A DNA stretch of 12,982 nucleotides from CAUTXO01 sp963542625 (GTDB taxonomy: Bacteria; Campylobacterota; Campylobacteria; Campylobacterales; SZUA-545), in assembly GCA_963542625.1 (NCBI GenBank), contig CAUTXO010000043.1:1-12982 (forward strand). The letters run 5' to 3'. Of the stretch, positions 7,201 to 12,982 are shown in pieces. Every line of letters starts with the position of its first letter. The stretch's first letter is position 1. The position numbers were made by a program, and so were the translations under genes. A model generated the notes under the pieces. It had not been told where the DNA came from and ran no database searches. It saw nothing but the letters and a program-made list of their open reading frames with translations.

Positions 7201-7370
7201 GCGTTACGACGCTTATGGGGCTATCCACGCTGATATTTTTTGCCTCAGGGCAGGCGGTGATTTTACAGCCGCTTGCGGTATCGCTTGGCTTTGGGCTGTT
7301 TTGGGGCACGGTGCTAAACCTATTTTACCTGCCCGCGCTATTTTCTATGCTGGTGCATAAGGGCAAATAA
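4296..7370 (+). CDS. RND-superfamily efflux transporter permease (HAE1-type, CmeF-like)
   Basis: This is the inner-membrane proton-driven pump of a tripartite efflux system. The 1024-residue length and two-fold plan fit the family: one N-terminal membrane helix (about 13-32), a large periplasmic loop, helices from about 330, a second periplasmic loop, and a final helix block from about 870. The paired proton-relay aspartates of helix 4 are present in Gly-Val-Leu-Val-Asp-Asp (Asp396, Asp397). In helix 10 the position of the AcrB relay lysine (Lys940) appears to be Asn936, followed by Asp937 (Val-Ile-Asn-Asp-Gly), a variant seen in part of the family. ATG 4296 is chosen over an upstream in-frame start at 4233 because it has AAGG six bases before it and because the best promoter lies between the two. 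It is first in the operon; the adaptor follows 15 bases later. The resemblance to Campylobacter CmeF is by recollection. Confidence 0.93.
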   Translation: MPKIIDFFLQNVRLNYTILVFAFIAGVYSYVTISKEAFPPMDLKRIIIAGSYNGASPSTLDKMAVQKIENEISNISGITEVVSSITPDAFAIHVKLGESENEDRILQDVKDAVSLVRADLPSDMIEPTVRILKPTIPLIIINVSSKSKDDGDLMVQAAKKLKSHFSLIPDLTGIAIYGNTKKTVEMTVDLQKASAYGLDRSALLAALSGISSIFPVGNIEEKYQSFYVSTQKLSTAEEFLATQVRVKDKVIKLSDIAQIKKLYKNEDTISSFNGDFSLSINISKSKTGNAMELVKQIKAELESFAAEYPALSFGTFSDTSVYIKNRLNTVISNISLGLILVGFIMYILINKRISFVVIIGIPTSFVVSLIIFKYTGQSINLMNLLGALIAIGVLVDDAIIVAENIQRHVEEGRPIAQAAALGSKEVLTPVITSSLTTVFAFLPMLLIDGEMGAIIKQIPIAISILILASLVESFLFLPLHAKHILKQKDKELDWSPVFNLYERLINYLIRYKKTTVISFWILVPILIYVSFGWLKFSTFPDFDSDNINISGSLPPGTGLEKTAEVAASLERKILSLKDKYFIESTTAIAGFKMNPTGGAETKKNNFNIFIDLQKRQSHNFVDRYITPILSFESAPDGKRQMESYEIDKLLQGDLVAFANEHNISNFIVQAQEAGIVDNPIELLVYGENEAAVQRAIDTLTKALLDTNKTIGVGTDSKTGDQELKLRVNSYGTNLGITPSDLVRLLGGFYLDNAVSKSFDENGILELHLKTARKDELEAFKNFQITLADGRSVSLQDAVDIIYTQSEDKITKQDAKIRRMVFVSSLKLGVTSGEVLDEIDPVIARLNEDPLISIGFGGEEVQNRQLFTQMMEASVLALFLIFITLLITFNSFKITFMVISVIPLSLLGVSLGHLLMGMDLAMPSMLGALGLAGVVINDGIVMLDFIKNTKNTQELLERAKTRVRPIILTSVTTLMGLSTLIFFASGQAVILQPLAVSLGFGLFWGTVLNLFYLPALFSMLVHKGK

Positions 7371-7385
7371 CACGAAGGAGACAAA

Positions 7386-8051
7386 ATGAAACAGATAGTA
7401 ACGGCAATGCTAACAGCGCTTGCGCTAAGCGCGGCAGAATATTATGCCAAGCAAGAGCCTATTGCCTCGTATGTGGTAACGTCAAAGGTGGCTGGGCTTG
7501 TTACGTTTGTAAATACCGCAAAAGAAGGCAAGCTTTGCACTGATGATGAGCCCGTTGTGCGCATTGACGATGAAATTGCGCGCGTGGCTTATGAAGCGCA
7601 AAAAGAAACCTTTGAGATCCGCAAGGATATTTACGAGCGCACAAAAAACATCACGACCAAATCTAAAGCCGAGAAAGATACGGAAAAAATTAGTTTTTTG
7701 GTGGCGCAGCAAAATTACACGCAAGCGCGCGATAACTATTTTGCACGGATCTTGCGCGCTAAGGGGCTTTACGTGGGCGATATTTTAGTGAAAAAAAACG
7801 GCTATGTAAGCCCCGGCACGCCGCTTTTTCGCGCGTATGATTATTCGGCGTCTAAGCTCACGATCTTTGTGGATAGGGAGACGGTGGAAAACATTCAAAG
7901 TAAGAAGATCTTAGTCGATGGGCGCGATGATTTTAAGCTTGCCAAATTTTATAGCGTTGCCGATGAAACCTACGTTTCTTCGTATAAGGTGGAGCTGGTA
8001 GGCCCTGCGCCAAAGCTCTTTTCTAAGATCTTGAAAGTGGAGATAAAATGA
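7386..8051 (+). CDS. Compact periplasmic adaptor (membrane fusion protein) of the RND pump
   Basis: It should bridge the RND permease and the outer-membrane channel. At 221 residues it is much shorter than typical adaptors (about 350-400), like the short CmeE-type adaptors of Campylobacter. A signal peptide is likely (residues 1-17, hydrophobic, ending Leu-Ser-Ala-Ala), with no lipobox cysteine. The first half of the lipoyl domain is at about 31-60 (Ser-Lys-Val-Ala-Gly-Leu-Val), then a short helical hairpin (about 60-125). The second lipoyl half is near 135-148 (Gly-Tyr-Val-Ser-Pro-Gly-Thr-Pro-Leu-Phe), followed by a beta-barrel-like tail. ATG 7386 has a near-ideal AAGGAG (7375-7380) five bases upstream. 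Its last codons overlap the aminotransferase start by four bases (ATGA), indicating translational coupling. Confidence 0.85.
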   Translation: MKQIVTAMLTALALSAAEYYAKQEPIASYVVTSKVAGLVTFVNTAKEGKLCTDDEPVVRIDDEIARVAYEAQKETFEIRKDIYERTKNITTKSKAEKDTEKISFLVAQQNYTQARDNYFARILRAKGLYVGDILVKKNGYVSPGTPLFRAYDYSASKLTIFVDRETVENIQSKKILVDGRDDFKLAKFYSVADETYVSSYKVELVGPAPKLFSKILKVEIK

Positions 8052-9229
8052 GCCTTGAAGAAATCGACAAAACCTTTTGCCTACACACTTACAACCGAAA
8101 TTACGTGCATTTTACAAGCGGCAAGGGCGCGCGGCTTTTTACGAGCAGCGGCGCTGATTACATTGACTTTACTTCAGGCATAGGCGTAGCAAGCATAGGC
8201 CACGGTAACGCGGGGTTAGCCAAGGCGCTATACGAGCAAGCCGCAAAGCTAATTCATACGTCAAACTTGTTTCTAATTGAGCCGCAAAGCTTGCTAGCAC
8301 AAAAAATGGTAGAGCTTAGCGGCTTTGATATGCGCGTGTTTTTTGCCAACAGCGGCGCTGAAGCCAACGAAGGCGCGATAAAAATTGCCCGCAAATACGG
8401 CGAAACGGGCGGCAAAAAGCGCTATAAAATCGTAACGTTAGATAGCTCCTTCCACGGCAGAACCATAAGCTCCCTTAAGGCAACGGGGCAAGAAGCGATG
8501 CATAAAAGTTGCTTTTCCCCTTACCCAGACGGCTTTGTTTATGCCGCAGATCTTGGCGATGTGAAAAACGTGATTGATGATGATACCGTCGCTGTGATGA
8601 TTGAGCTAATCCAAGGCGAGGGCGGCGTGAGCGCCTTTGCGCGTGACGCGGTGCAAGATCTTGCCGCATTTTTGCGCGCGCGGGATATTCTTTTGATCGT
8701 CGATGAAGTGCAAACAGGGATCTACCGCACGGGCGAGTTTCTAGCCAGCAAGGCTTACGGCATTGCGCCCGATATCATAAGCGTTGCCAAAGGCCTAGGC
8801 GGCGGCGTGCCAATTGGCGCGGTGATGACAAACCGCAAGGATATTTTTGCTCCTGGCGATCACGGCTCAACGTTTGGCGGTAATTTTCTCTCCACCCGCG
8901 CGGGGCTTTTCGTGCTTGAAGTGCTTGAAAAGGAAAAAGATTCAGGCGCGCTTGATCTAAAGATCCAGCTTTTTGAAAACGGCTTGAAGCAGGTTTTATC
9001 AAGCTTTAAAGGCATTTTTAGCTCCTTGCACGGGCTTGGTTTAATGCGTGGGCTTGAAGCAAAAATGCCAGAACTTCAAAAGGCGGTCATAGACAAAGCC
9101 TTTGAAAACGGGCTTTTGGTGCTAAAATCCGGCAAAAACAGGGTCAGATTTTTGCCTTGCATTACCATTAGCGTCGAAGAAATCGAGGAAGGGTTTAAAA
9201 GATTATATGCGGCACTTAAAACTATTTAG
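8048..9229 (+). CDS. argD: Acetylornithine/class-III aminotransferase (ArgD-like)
   Basis: A PLP-dependent cytoplasmic aminotransferase, most likely N-acetylornithine aminotransferase of arginine synthesis (N-acetylglutamate semialdehyde to N-acetylornithine, glutamate as donor); some relatives also act on succinyldiaminopimelate. The 393-residue length is normal. Visible motifs are Asn-Ser-Gly-Ala-Glu-Ala-Asn-Glu from residue 101 (cofactor phosphate), Phe-His-Gly-Arg-Thr near 138, Val-Asp-Glu-Val-Gln-Thr-Gly with the PLP-ring aspartate at 219, the Schiff-base lysine Lys248 in Ser-Val-Ala-Lys-Gly, and Thr275 in Ser-Thr-Phe-Gly-Gly-Asn. Nothing essential looks missing. ATG 8048 overlaps the adaptor stop by four bases and has GGAG at 8039-8042. 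The 3' end overlaps the TolC-family gene by 23 bases. No other arginine gene is in the window, so its place inside an efflux operon is odd. Exact substrate (acetylornithine versus another omega-amine) is not settled by sequence. Confidence 0.85.
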   Translation: MSLEEIDKTFCLHTYNRNYVHFTSGKGARLFTSSGADYIDFTSGIGVASIGHGNAGLAKALYEQAAKLIHTSNLFLIEPQSLLAQKMVELSGFDMRVFFANSGAEANEGAIKIARKYGETGGKKRYKIVTLDSSFHGRTISSLKATGQEAMHKSCFSPYPDGFVYAADLGDVKNVIDDDTVAVMIELIQGEGGVSAFARDAVQDLAAFLRARDILLIVDEVQTGIYRTGEFLASKAYGIAPDIISVAKGLGGGVPIGAVMTNRKDIFAPGDHGSTFGGNFLSTRAGLFVLEVLEKEKDSGALDLKIQLFENGLKQVLSSFKGIFSSLHGLGLMRGLEAKMPELQKAVIDKAFENGLLVLKSGKNRVRFLPCITISVEEIEEGFKRLYAALKTI

Positions 9230-10397
9230 CGTTTTTTTTGTTTTTGTTTGCGTAGCAGGCGGCGCGGAGATCTTAAAGCCAGAAAGGCTTGAGATCTTAA
9301 ATCTCCAAAGAGAAGCGATTTTATCCGCGTCCTTCGTGCAAAAAAACTCTTGGATTGGCAACTTGGGCGTATCGTATAAATATTCAAAAGACGCAAGCGG
9401 GGAGCCGGGCGAAGTGGCATCGCAAAGGGCGAACGCCTTTTTTAGCCAAGATCTCTTCCGCAGCGGTGGGATTTATTACGGCATTTCTTACGCAAAAAAC
9501 AACGAGAATGTATCGCTCATTTCTTGGCAGATCTCAAAAAACGAGCTTTACGCGCGCGCCTACACGCTTTTAGCTGATCTCAAAATGCAAGATTTACGGG
9601 CGCAAAAGTTGCGCTTAGAGCTTGATAATTCGCAGCTAGATATCAACAAAAAACGCGAGCAATTCCTAGCCGGGCTTGTTGATGTTAGCTTTTTAAACAC
9701 CGCAATTCTTACAAAAACTTCGCAAGAAAATTCGCTTTTAGATCTAACTAGCGCCAAAGACGGCTTGCTAACGGCGTTTTTGGATCTTAGCCTAGAAGAT
9801 TACAAAACTTTTCCGCTTTTTGACGTGCCCTTGCCATCAAAGGACGAATTTTTAAGCCGCAATCTGGTGCTAGCCAAAGAGCGCGCTAGCGTGGCGGTGC
9901 AAGATTACGCGCACAAGCTCACAAGATCTTCGTATTTGCCAAAGCTATCCTTTGACGCCTACTACACCTTTGCGGATAAAACCGAGCCAAAAAACGGGCG
10001 AGCTTTAAGCAAAGATCCTTACTACGGCTACTCTTTTAGTCTTAGTATGCCGCTATCTTTTACCGAGTTTAGCGACACGCAAAGCAAAAAGCTAAACGCC
10101 ACCGTGCAAAAAAATCAAGCCGCGCTTTTAGAGGAGCAAGAAGCAAGGCTTTACGACGCTGCCGCTAGCGACGTGGCTAGAATAGACAAAAAAATCGAGC
10201 TAGCCAAGGGCGATATGGATCTCTACGCCGTGCTTTTGCGCCAGACAAAGGAGCAAGTAAGAAGCGGGCTAAAAACGCCGCAAGATCTTAAAACTATGGA
10301 AAATTCCATAGAAATTAGGCGCTTAGATCAAGAAATTTACAAAATCCAAAAGTTTGAAAAACTGCTTGAAATCTACAAAAAAACAGCCGTTTTATGA
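9207..10397 (+). CDS. TolC-family outer-membrane efflux channel
   Basis: This is the exit duct of the tripartite pump, expected to form a trimeric beta-barrel and alpha-barrel spanning the outer membrane and periplasm. The 396-residue product starts with a classical signal peptide (about 1-20, Lys then a Phe/Val-rich core, ending Ala-Gly-Gly-Ala) with no clear lipobox. Two halves are visible, each with a beta-strand-rich stretch (about 40-95 and 245-290) and long charged helices (about 105-160 and 300-395), as in outer-membrane efflux proteins. It is slightly shorter than Escherichia coli TolC. ATG 9207 lies inside the aminotransferase gene with an AAAAGA-like site four bases upstream, and the 23-base overlap suggests coupled translation. 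The gene carries seven AGATCT palindromes, the highest number among the conserved genes here. It is assigned to the same pump as the permease and adaptor because of shared operon structure. Confidence 0.88.
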   Translation: MRHLKLFSVFFVFVCVAGGAEILKPERLEILNLQREAILSASFVQKNSWIGNLGVSYKYSKDASGEPGEVASQRANAFFSQDLFRSGGIYYGISYAKNNENVSLISWQISKNELYARAYTLLADLKMQDLRAQKLRLELDNSQLDINKKREQFLAGLVDVSFLNTAILTKTSQENSLLDLTSAKDGLLTAFLDLSLEDYKTFPLFDVPLPSKDEFLSRNLVLAKERASVAVQDYAHKLTRSSYLPKLSFDAYYTFADKTEPKNGRALSKDPYYGYSFSLSMPLSFTEFSDTQSKKLNATVQKNQAALLEEQEARLYDAAASDVARIDKKIELAKGDMDLYAVLLRQTKEQVRSGLKTPQDLKTMENSIEIRRLDQEIYKIQKFEKLLEIYKKTAVL

Positions 10398-10401
10398 GTT
10401 T

Positions 10402-11364
10402 ATGAATGAATGGCTTTACGCGCTTGATGGCTACTACCAAAAGCACAGAAAGATAGGCAGCAAGGGCGATTTTTACACGTCGGTAAGCTCAAGCCGCTAC
10501 TTTGGCGGGACGCTTGGGTATTATTTATACCGCCGCATTAAAAGCGGTGCCTTGCCAAGAAACGCCCTTGTGTGCGAGATTGGCGCGGACAGGGGCTATA
10601 TGATGAGCGACCTAGTGCAATTTTTGTATAGCTTTGACCCAGCGCTAGTAGAGAGCCTAGAGTTTGTAATTGCCGAGCCCTTCAACGCCAACGAGCAAGA
10701 GCAAAGAGCGTATTTGCGTGAGTGCTTTGGCGATCGCGTGAAGTTTAGGTGGGTTAAAGATCTTAGCGCGCTTAGGGCGGGGGCTGGTTTTGTGTTTTGC
10801 AACGAGCTTTTTGACGCCCAGCCTTGCGAGCTTTTTGACGCAGGCAAAATGGCATACGAGCAGGGCGGCGAGCTAGTTTGGCTACCCGCGCGCGAAGATC
10901 TTGCAGAGTTTGCCGCAAGGTTTAAGATCCAAAGGGCGGAGATCCCGCTAAATTACGCGCAGATCTTGGGGCAAGTTAAGGCGGCGTTTGAAAGGTTTGA
11001 ATTTTTTGCCTTTGATTACGGCGAGTGGGAGCCGGCAAACAGATTTACGCTAAGAACTTACAAGGCGCACCAAACAAAGCCTTTTAGCCAGATAGATTTT
11101 GCGCGCGATTATAAGCTTTGCGACCTAACTTACGACGTTTGTTTTTCACATCTTGGCGCCATCGCGCAAGATCTTGGATTAAAATATTCTTACAAAACAC
11201 AAGTAAAAGCCTTGCTTGAAATGGGCTTGCTAGACTTGCTAGAAATCCTAGAAAAAAACACCTCTTACATAAACTACTTAAAAGGGCTAGGCACGGTAAA
11301 AACGCTCATTGAGCCTTCCTTGCTTGGCGAGCGTTTCAAATGTATTCAAATTTTTAATACCTAA
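10402..11364 (+). CDS. MidA/NDUFAF7-family SAM-dependent methyltransferase
   Basis: The product (320 residues) belongs to the class-I SAM methyltransferases of the MidA (COG1565) type. The mitochondrial member NDUFAF7 methylates an arginine of a complex I subunit; bacterial substrates are mostly unknown. The SAM-binding motif I is seen as Cys-Glu-Ile-Gly-Ala-Asp-Arg-Gly with Glu59, and the family motif Asn-Glu-Leu-Phe-Asp-Ala-Gln-Pro begins at Asn134. The N-terminal Asp-Gly-Tyr-Tyr and Gly-Asp-Phe-Tyr-Thr-Ser segments, probably lining the active site, are also typical. A longer frame begins with TTG at 10354 inside the channel gene, but ATG 10402, four bases after the channel stop, better fits the family's N-terminus. 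No strong ribosome binding site precedes it, so translation is probably coupled. It is last in the operon. Cytoplasmic, no signal peptide. Confidence 0.85.
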   Translation: MNEWLYALDGYYQKHRKIGSKGDFYTSVSSSRYFGGTLGYYLYRRIKSGALPRNALVCEIGADRGYMMSDLVQFLYSFDPALVESLEFVIAEPFNANEQEQRAYLRECFGDRVKFRWVKDLSALRAGAGFVFCNELFDAQPCELFDAGKMAYEQGGELVWLPAREDLAEFAARFKIQRAEIPLNYAQILGQVKAAFERFEFFAFDYGEWEPANRFTLRTYKAHQTKPFSQIDFARDYKLCDLTYDVCFSHLGAIAQDLGLKYSYKTQVKALLEMGLLDLLEILEKNTSYINYLKGLGTVKTLIEPSLLGERFKCIQIFNT

Positions 11365-11381
11365 TGTTAGTTTTTTTATTG

Positions 11382-11387
11382 TAAAAT
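11382..11387 (+). promoter_or_regulatory. Candidate -10 box for the chemotaxis receptor gene
   Basis: TAAAAT lies 25 bases before ATG 11413, preceded by a run of seven T (11371-11377), in keeping with the T-rich upstream sequence of Campylobacter main-sigma promoters. I see no FliA- or RpoN-type flagellar promoter in this 48-base gap. There is also no clear terminator hairpin for the preceding operon, so read-through is possible. Confidence 0.45.
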
Positions 11388-11412
11388 CTGTCAAAGAAAA
11401 CGAAGGAATCTT

Positions 11413-12982
11413 ATGTTTAATAAATCCTATTCCGGTGGTGGCATTAAACTTAAACTTATATTACTTATTTCTTTAGTTGTTGTCGTTACGGCATCTGTTA
11501 TCTCCTACTTTAGCTATACAATCGCAAAAGATCAATACACATCGAGGATCTTAAACGAAGAAATAACATCAAAAATAGACGCAATCTCCATCAGGGCTGA
11601 AGCCTTTATAGACACCTCCGTCAATGCTGCGCGGCAAATGTCTATGGATCCTTACGTGGTCTCTTGGATAGAGCGCGGTGAGCCAAGCGATGATTTGCAA
11701 GGCTACTTTGAGTACTGCCAGTCGCTCCTAAAGGCAACAAATCAATTCGCCACCTTCTTTGTGAGCGATAAAACCTTGAAACACTACACGGAAAACAGCA
11801 TTTTAAAAACCATAAGCAAAGCAAACCCCGCAGATCAATGGTATTTTGCCGCCAAAGATCAAAGCGCCCCGTACACTTTGAACGTGGGGCTAAGCGAAAA
11901 AGATAAGAAAATGTATCTTTTCGTCAATTCCAAGATGGTTTATAAGGGTAAATTTTATGGAATCACGGGCGTTGGCGCTAAGTTTGATGAGGTGGCGGAC
12001 TTTGTCGTGAACTCAAAACTAGGCAACAGCGGCCAGTCTTTTATGGTCGATGGCTCAGGGCTCATTCAGATCCACAAGGACAAGTCAAAAATAAAAAAAG
12101 AAAATGCCACGCACACAATAAAAGAGCTTGCAAAGCTTCTTGACAAAAGGGATCATTCCATTAGTTACAAGGATAAAAACGGCAAGCATTTTTTGCTGAC
12201 TTTGCGCTACATAAAATCTATTGATTGGTATCTTGTGGGCGTGATAGATAGGGACGAAATCTTGCGCGATTTGCAAAAGCTGTTTTATTCCATAGTTTTT
12301 ACAACAGTTTTGGCAATTGTGTTTGCAACGGCTTTGGCGTTTTTCATATCAAAGAGCTTTGAAGCAAACATTAAAAAACTCTTAAAAGGCTTTCATAATT
12401 TCTTTGATTTTCTAAACGGCAAGACGCGCAGCGTCGATGAAATCCGCATTTCTTCTAACGATGAGTTTAAGTATATGGCGGACATCATTAATGAAAACGT
12501 GCGGCAGATCCAAAGCGGGCTGGAGCGTGATAATAAAATGATTGAGGAGCTAAGCCGCATTATTTCCGTTGCCGTTAATGGCGAGCTGGGGCACAAGCTT
12601 TCAAGCGAGCCAAGCAACGCGCATTTGCAAAATTTAAAGCAGCTGCTTAATGACTTTTTAGAAAATTTAACGGCGATTTTTAGGCAGGCGACAAGCGTTT
12701 TGCAAACTTACGCGTCAAATGATTTTACCAAGCGCATCGACCCAAGCGGCGCAATAAAAGACAAGCTAGAGCTAATCCAGGGCATAAACTCCCTAGGTGA
12801 AGAAACAGCTAAGATGCTACAAGGCTCACTTTCACAAGGCCTAGCGCTAGAGGAAAAATCCACCAATCTTAACAACCTCGTAACCAACCTTAACAAATCC
12901 TCCACCGAGCAAGCCGCAAGCCTTGAAGAAGCCAGCGCCTCAATAGAAGAGCTCACCAGTTCAATGAATTCAATGACAAGCA
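11413..12982 (+). CDS. Methyl-accepting chemotaxis protein (partial, 3' end outside the window)
   Basis: A transmembrane receptor that senses a periplasmic ligand and controls the CheA kinase and swimming. The 523 codons present show TM1 at about 13-35, a periplasmic double-Cache-type sensing domain (about 40-285), TM2 at about 290-313, then a HAMP-like linker. The linker shows Ser-Asn-Asp-Glu-Phe...Asn-Glu-Asn-Val and Asn-Gly-Glu-Leu patterns common in Campylobacter and Helicobacter receptors. The signalling helix has begun (Glu-Gln-Ala-Ala-Ser-Leu-Glu-Glu-Ala near 495) when the window ends, so the kinase-control tip is not seen. The sensing domain has Asp-Gln-Trp-Tyr (about 142-145) where amino-acid-binding dCache domains carry Arg-x-Trp-Tyr, so I would not predict an amino-acid ligand. 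ATG 11413 has AAGGA (11403-11407) five bases upstream. The gene contains no AGATCT. It likely has its own promoter. Confidence 0.9.
   Translation, partial: MFNKSYSGGGIKLKLILLISLVVVVTASVISYFSYTIAKDQYTSRILNEEITSKIDAISIRAEAFIDTSVNAARQMSMDPYVVSWIERGEPSDDLQGYFEYCQSLLKATNQFATFFVSDKTLKHYTENSILKTISKANPADQWYFAAKDQSAPYTLNVGLSEKDKKMYLFVNSKMVYKGKFYGITGVGAKFDEVADFVVNSKLGNSGQSFMVDGSGLIQIHKDKSKIKKENATHTIKELAKLLDKRDHSISYKDKNGKHFLLTLRYIKSIDWYLVGVIDRDEILRDLQKLFYSIVFTTVLAIVFATALAFFISKSFEANIKKLLKGFHNFFDFLNGKTRSVDEIRISSNDEFKYMADIINENVRQIQSGLERDNKMIEELSRIISVAVNGELGHKLSSEPSNAHLQNLKQLLNDFLENLTAIFRQATSVLQTYASNDFTKRIDPSGAIKDKLELIQGINSLGEETAKMLQGSLSQGLALEEKSTNLNNLVTNLNKSSTEQAASLEEASASIEELTSSMNSMTS

Noticed and set aside
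6704..7309. 201-residue open frame on the minus strand inside the permease gene
   Set aside because: It lies wholly opposite a well-supported conserved gene; Ser/Ile-rich antisense shadow of membrane-helix codons. The same holds for 5258-5686 and 4448-4816.
10354..10401. TTG start for the methyltransferase inside the channel gene
   Set aside because: Rare start codon without a clear ribosome binding site; ATG 10402 gives an N-terminus like that of the family.

Overview
The window reads as chromosomal DNA of a Campylobacterota species, probably a fairly GC-rich Campylobacter or Helicobacter relative. This rests on the style of the proteins (a Campylobacter-type chemotaxis receptor, a compact CmeE-like efflux adaptor, a MidA-family methyltransferase), on AAGGA-type ribosome binding sites, and on -10 boxes without clear -35 boxes. 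The genus is inference, not shown.

Layout. Bases 1-1720 are an accessory, repeat-rich stretch saturated with the palindrome AGATCT. It holds the 3' end of a serine-rich low-complexity reading frame (2-451), a gene-poor stretch with a 130-bp-spaced repeat (452-1039), and a basic, repeat-containing reading frame (1040-1720). The stop of that frame overlaps the start of a MATE-family multidrug/Na+ antiporter gene (1720-3189). A second non-coding AGATCT-rich array follows (3190-3636), then a minus-strand gene for a conserved hypothetical protein (3637-4215).

A compact divergent promoter region (4216-4295) carries two -10 boxes and a 10-bp direct repeat. It separates the minus-strand gene from a tightly packed plus-strand operon: RND efflux permease (4296-7370), short periplasmic adaptor (7386-8051), ArgD-like aminotransferase (8048-9229), TolC-family outer-membrane channel (9207-10397) and MidA-family SAM-dependent methyltransferase (10402-11364). 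The three pump parts together form a complete tripartite efflux system. An amino-acid aminotransferase lies between adaptor and channel, and a methyltransferase closes the operon. After a short promoter-bearing gap, a methyl-accepting chemotaxis receptor begins (11413) and runs off the window.

The most unusual signal is not a gene. I count about 55 AGATCT hexamers in the window, against about 3-4 expected from composition. Of these, 23 sit in the octamer AAGATCTT, against less than one expected. They crowd the two gene-poor arrays but also occur in ordinary genes of the efflux operon, in all three reading frames, which points to a DNA-level role rather than a protein-level one.
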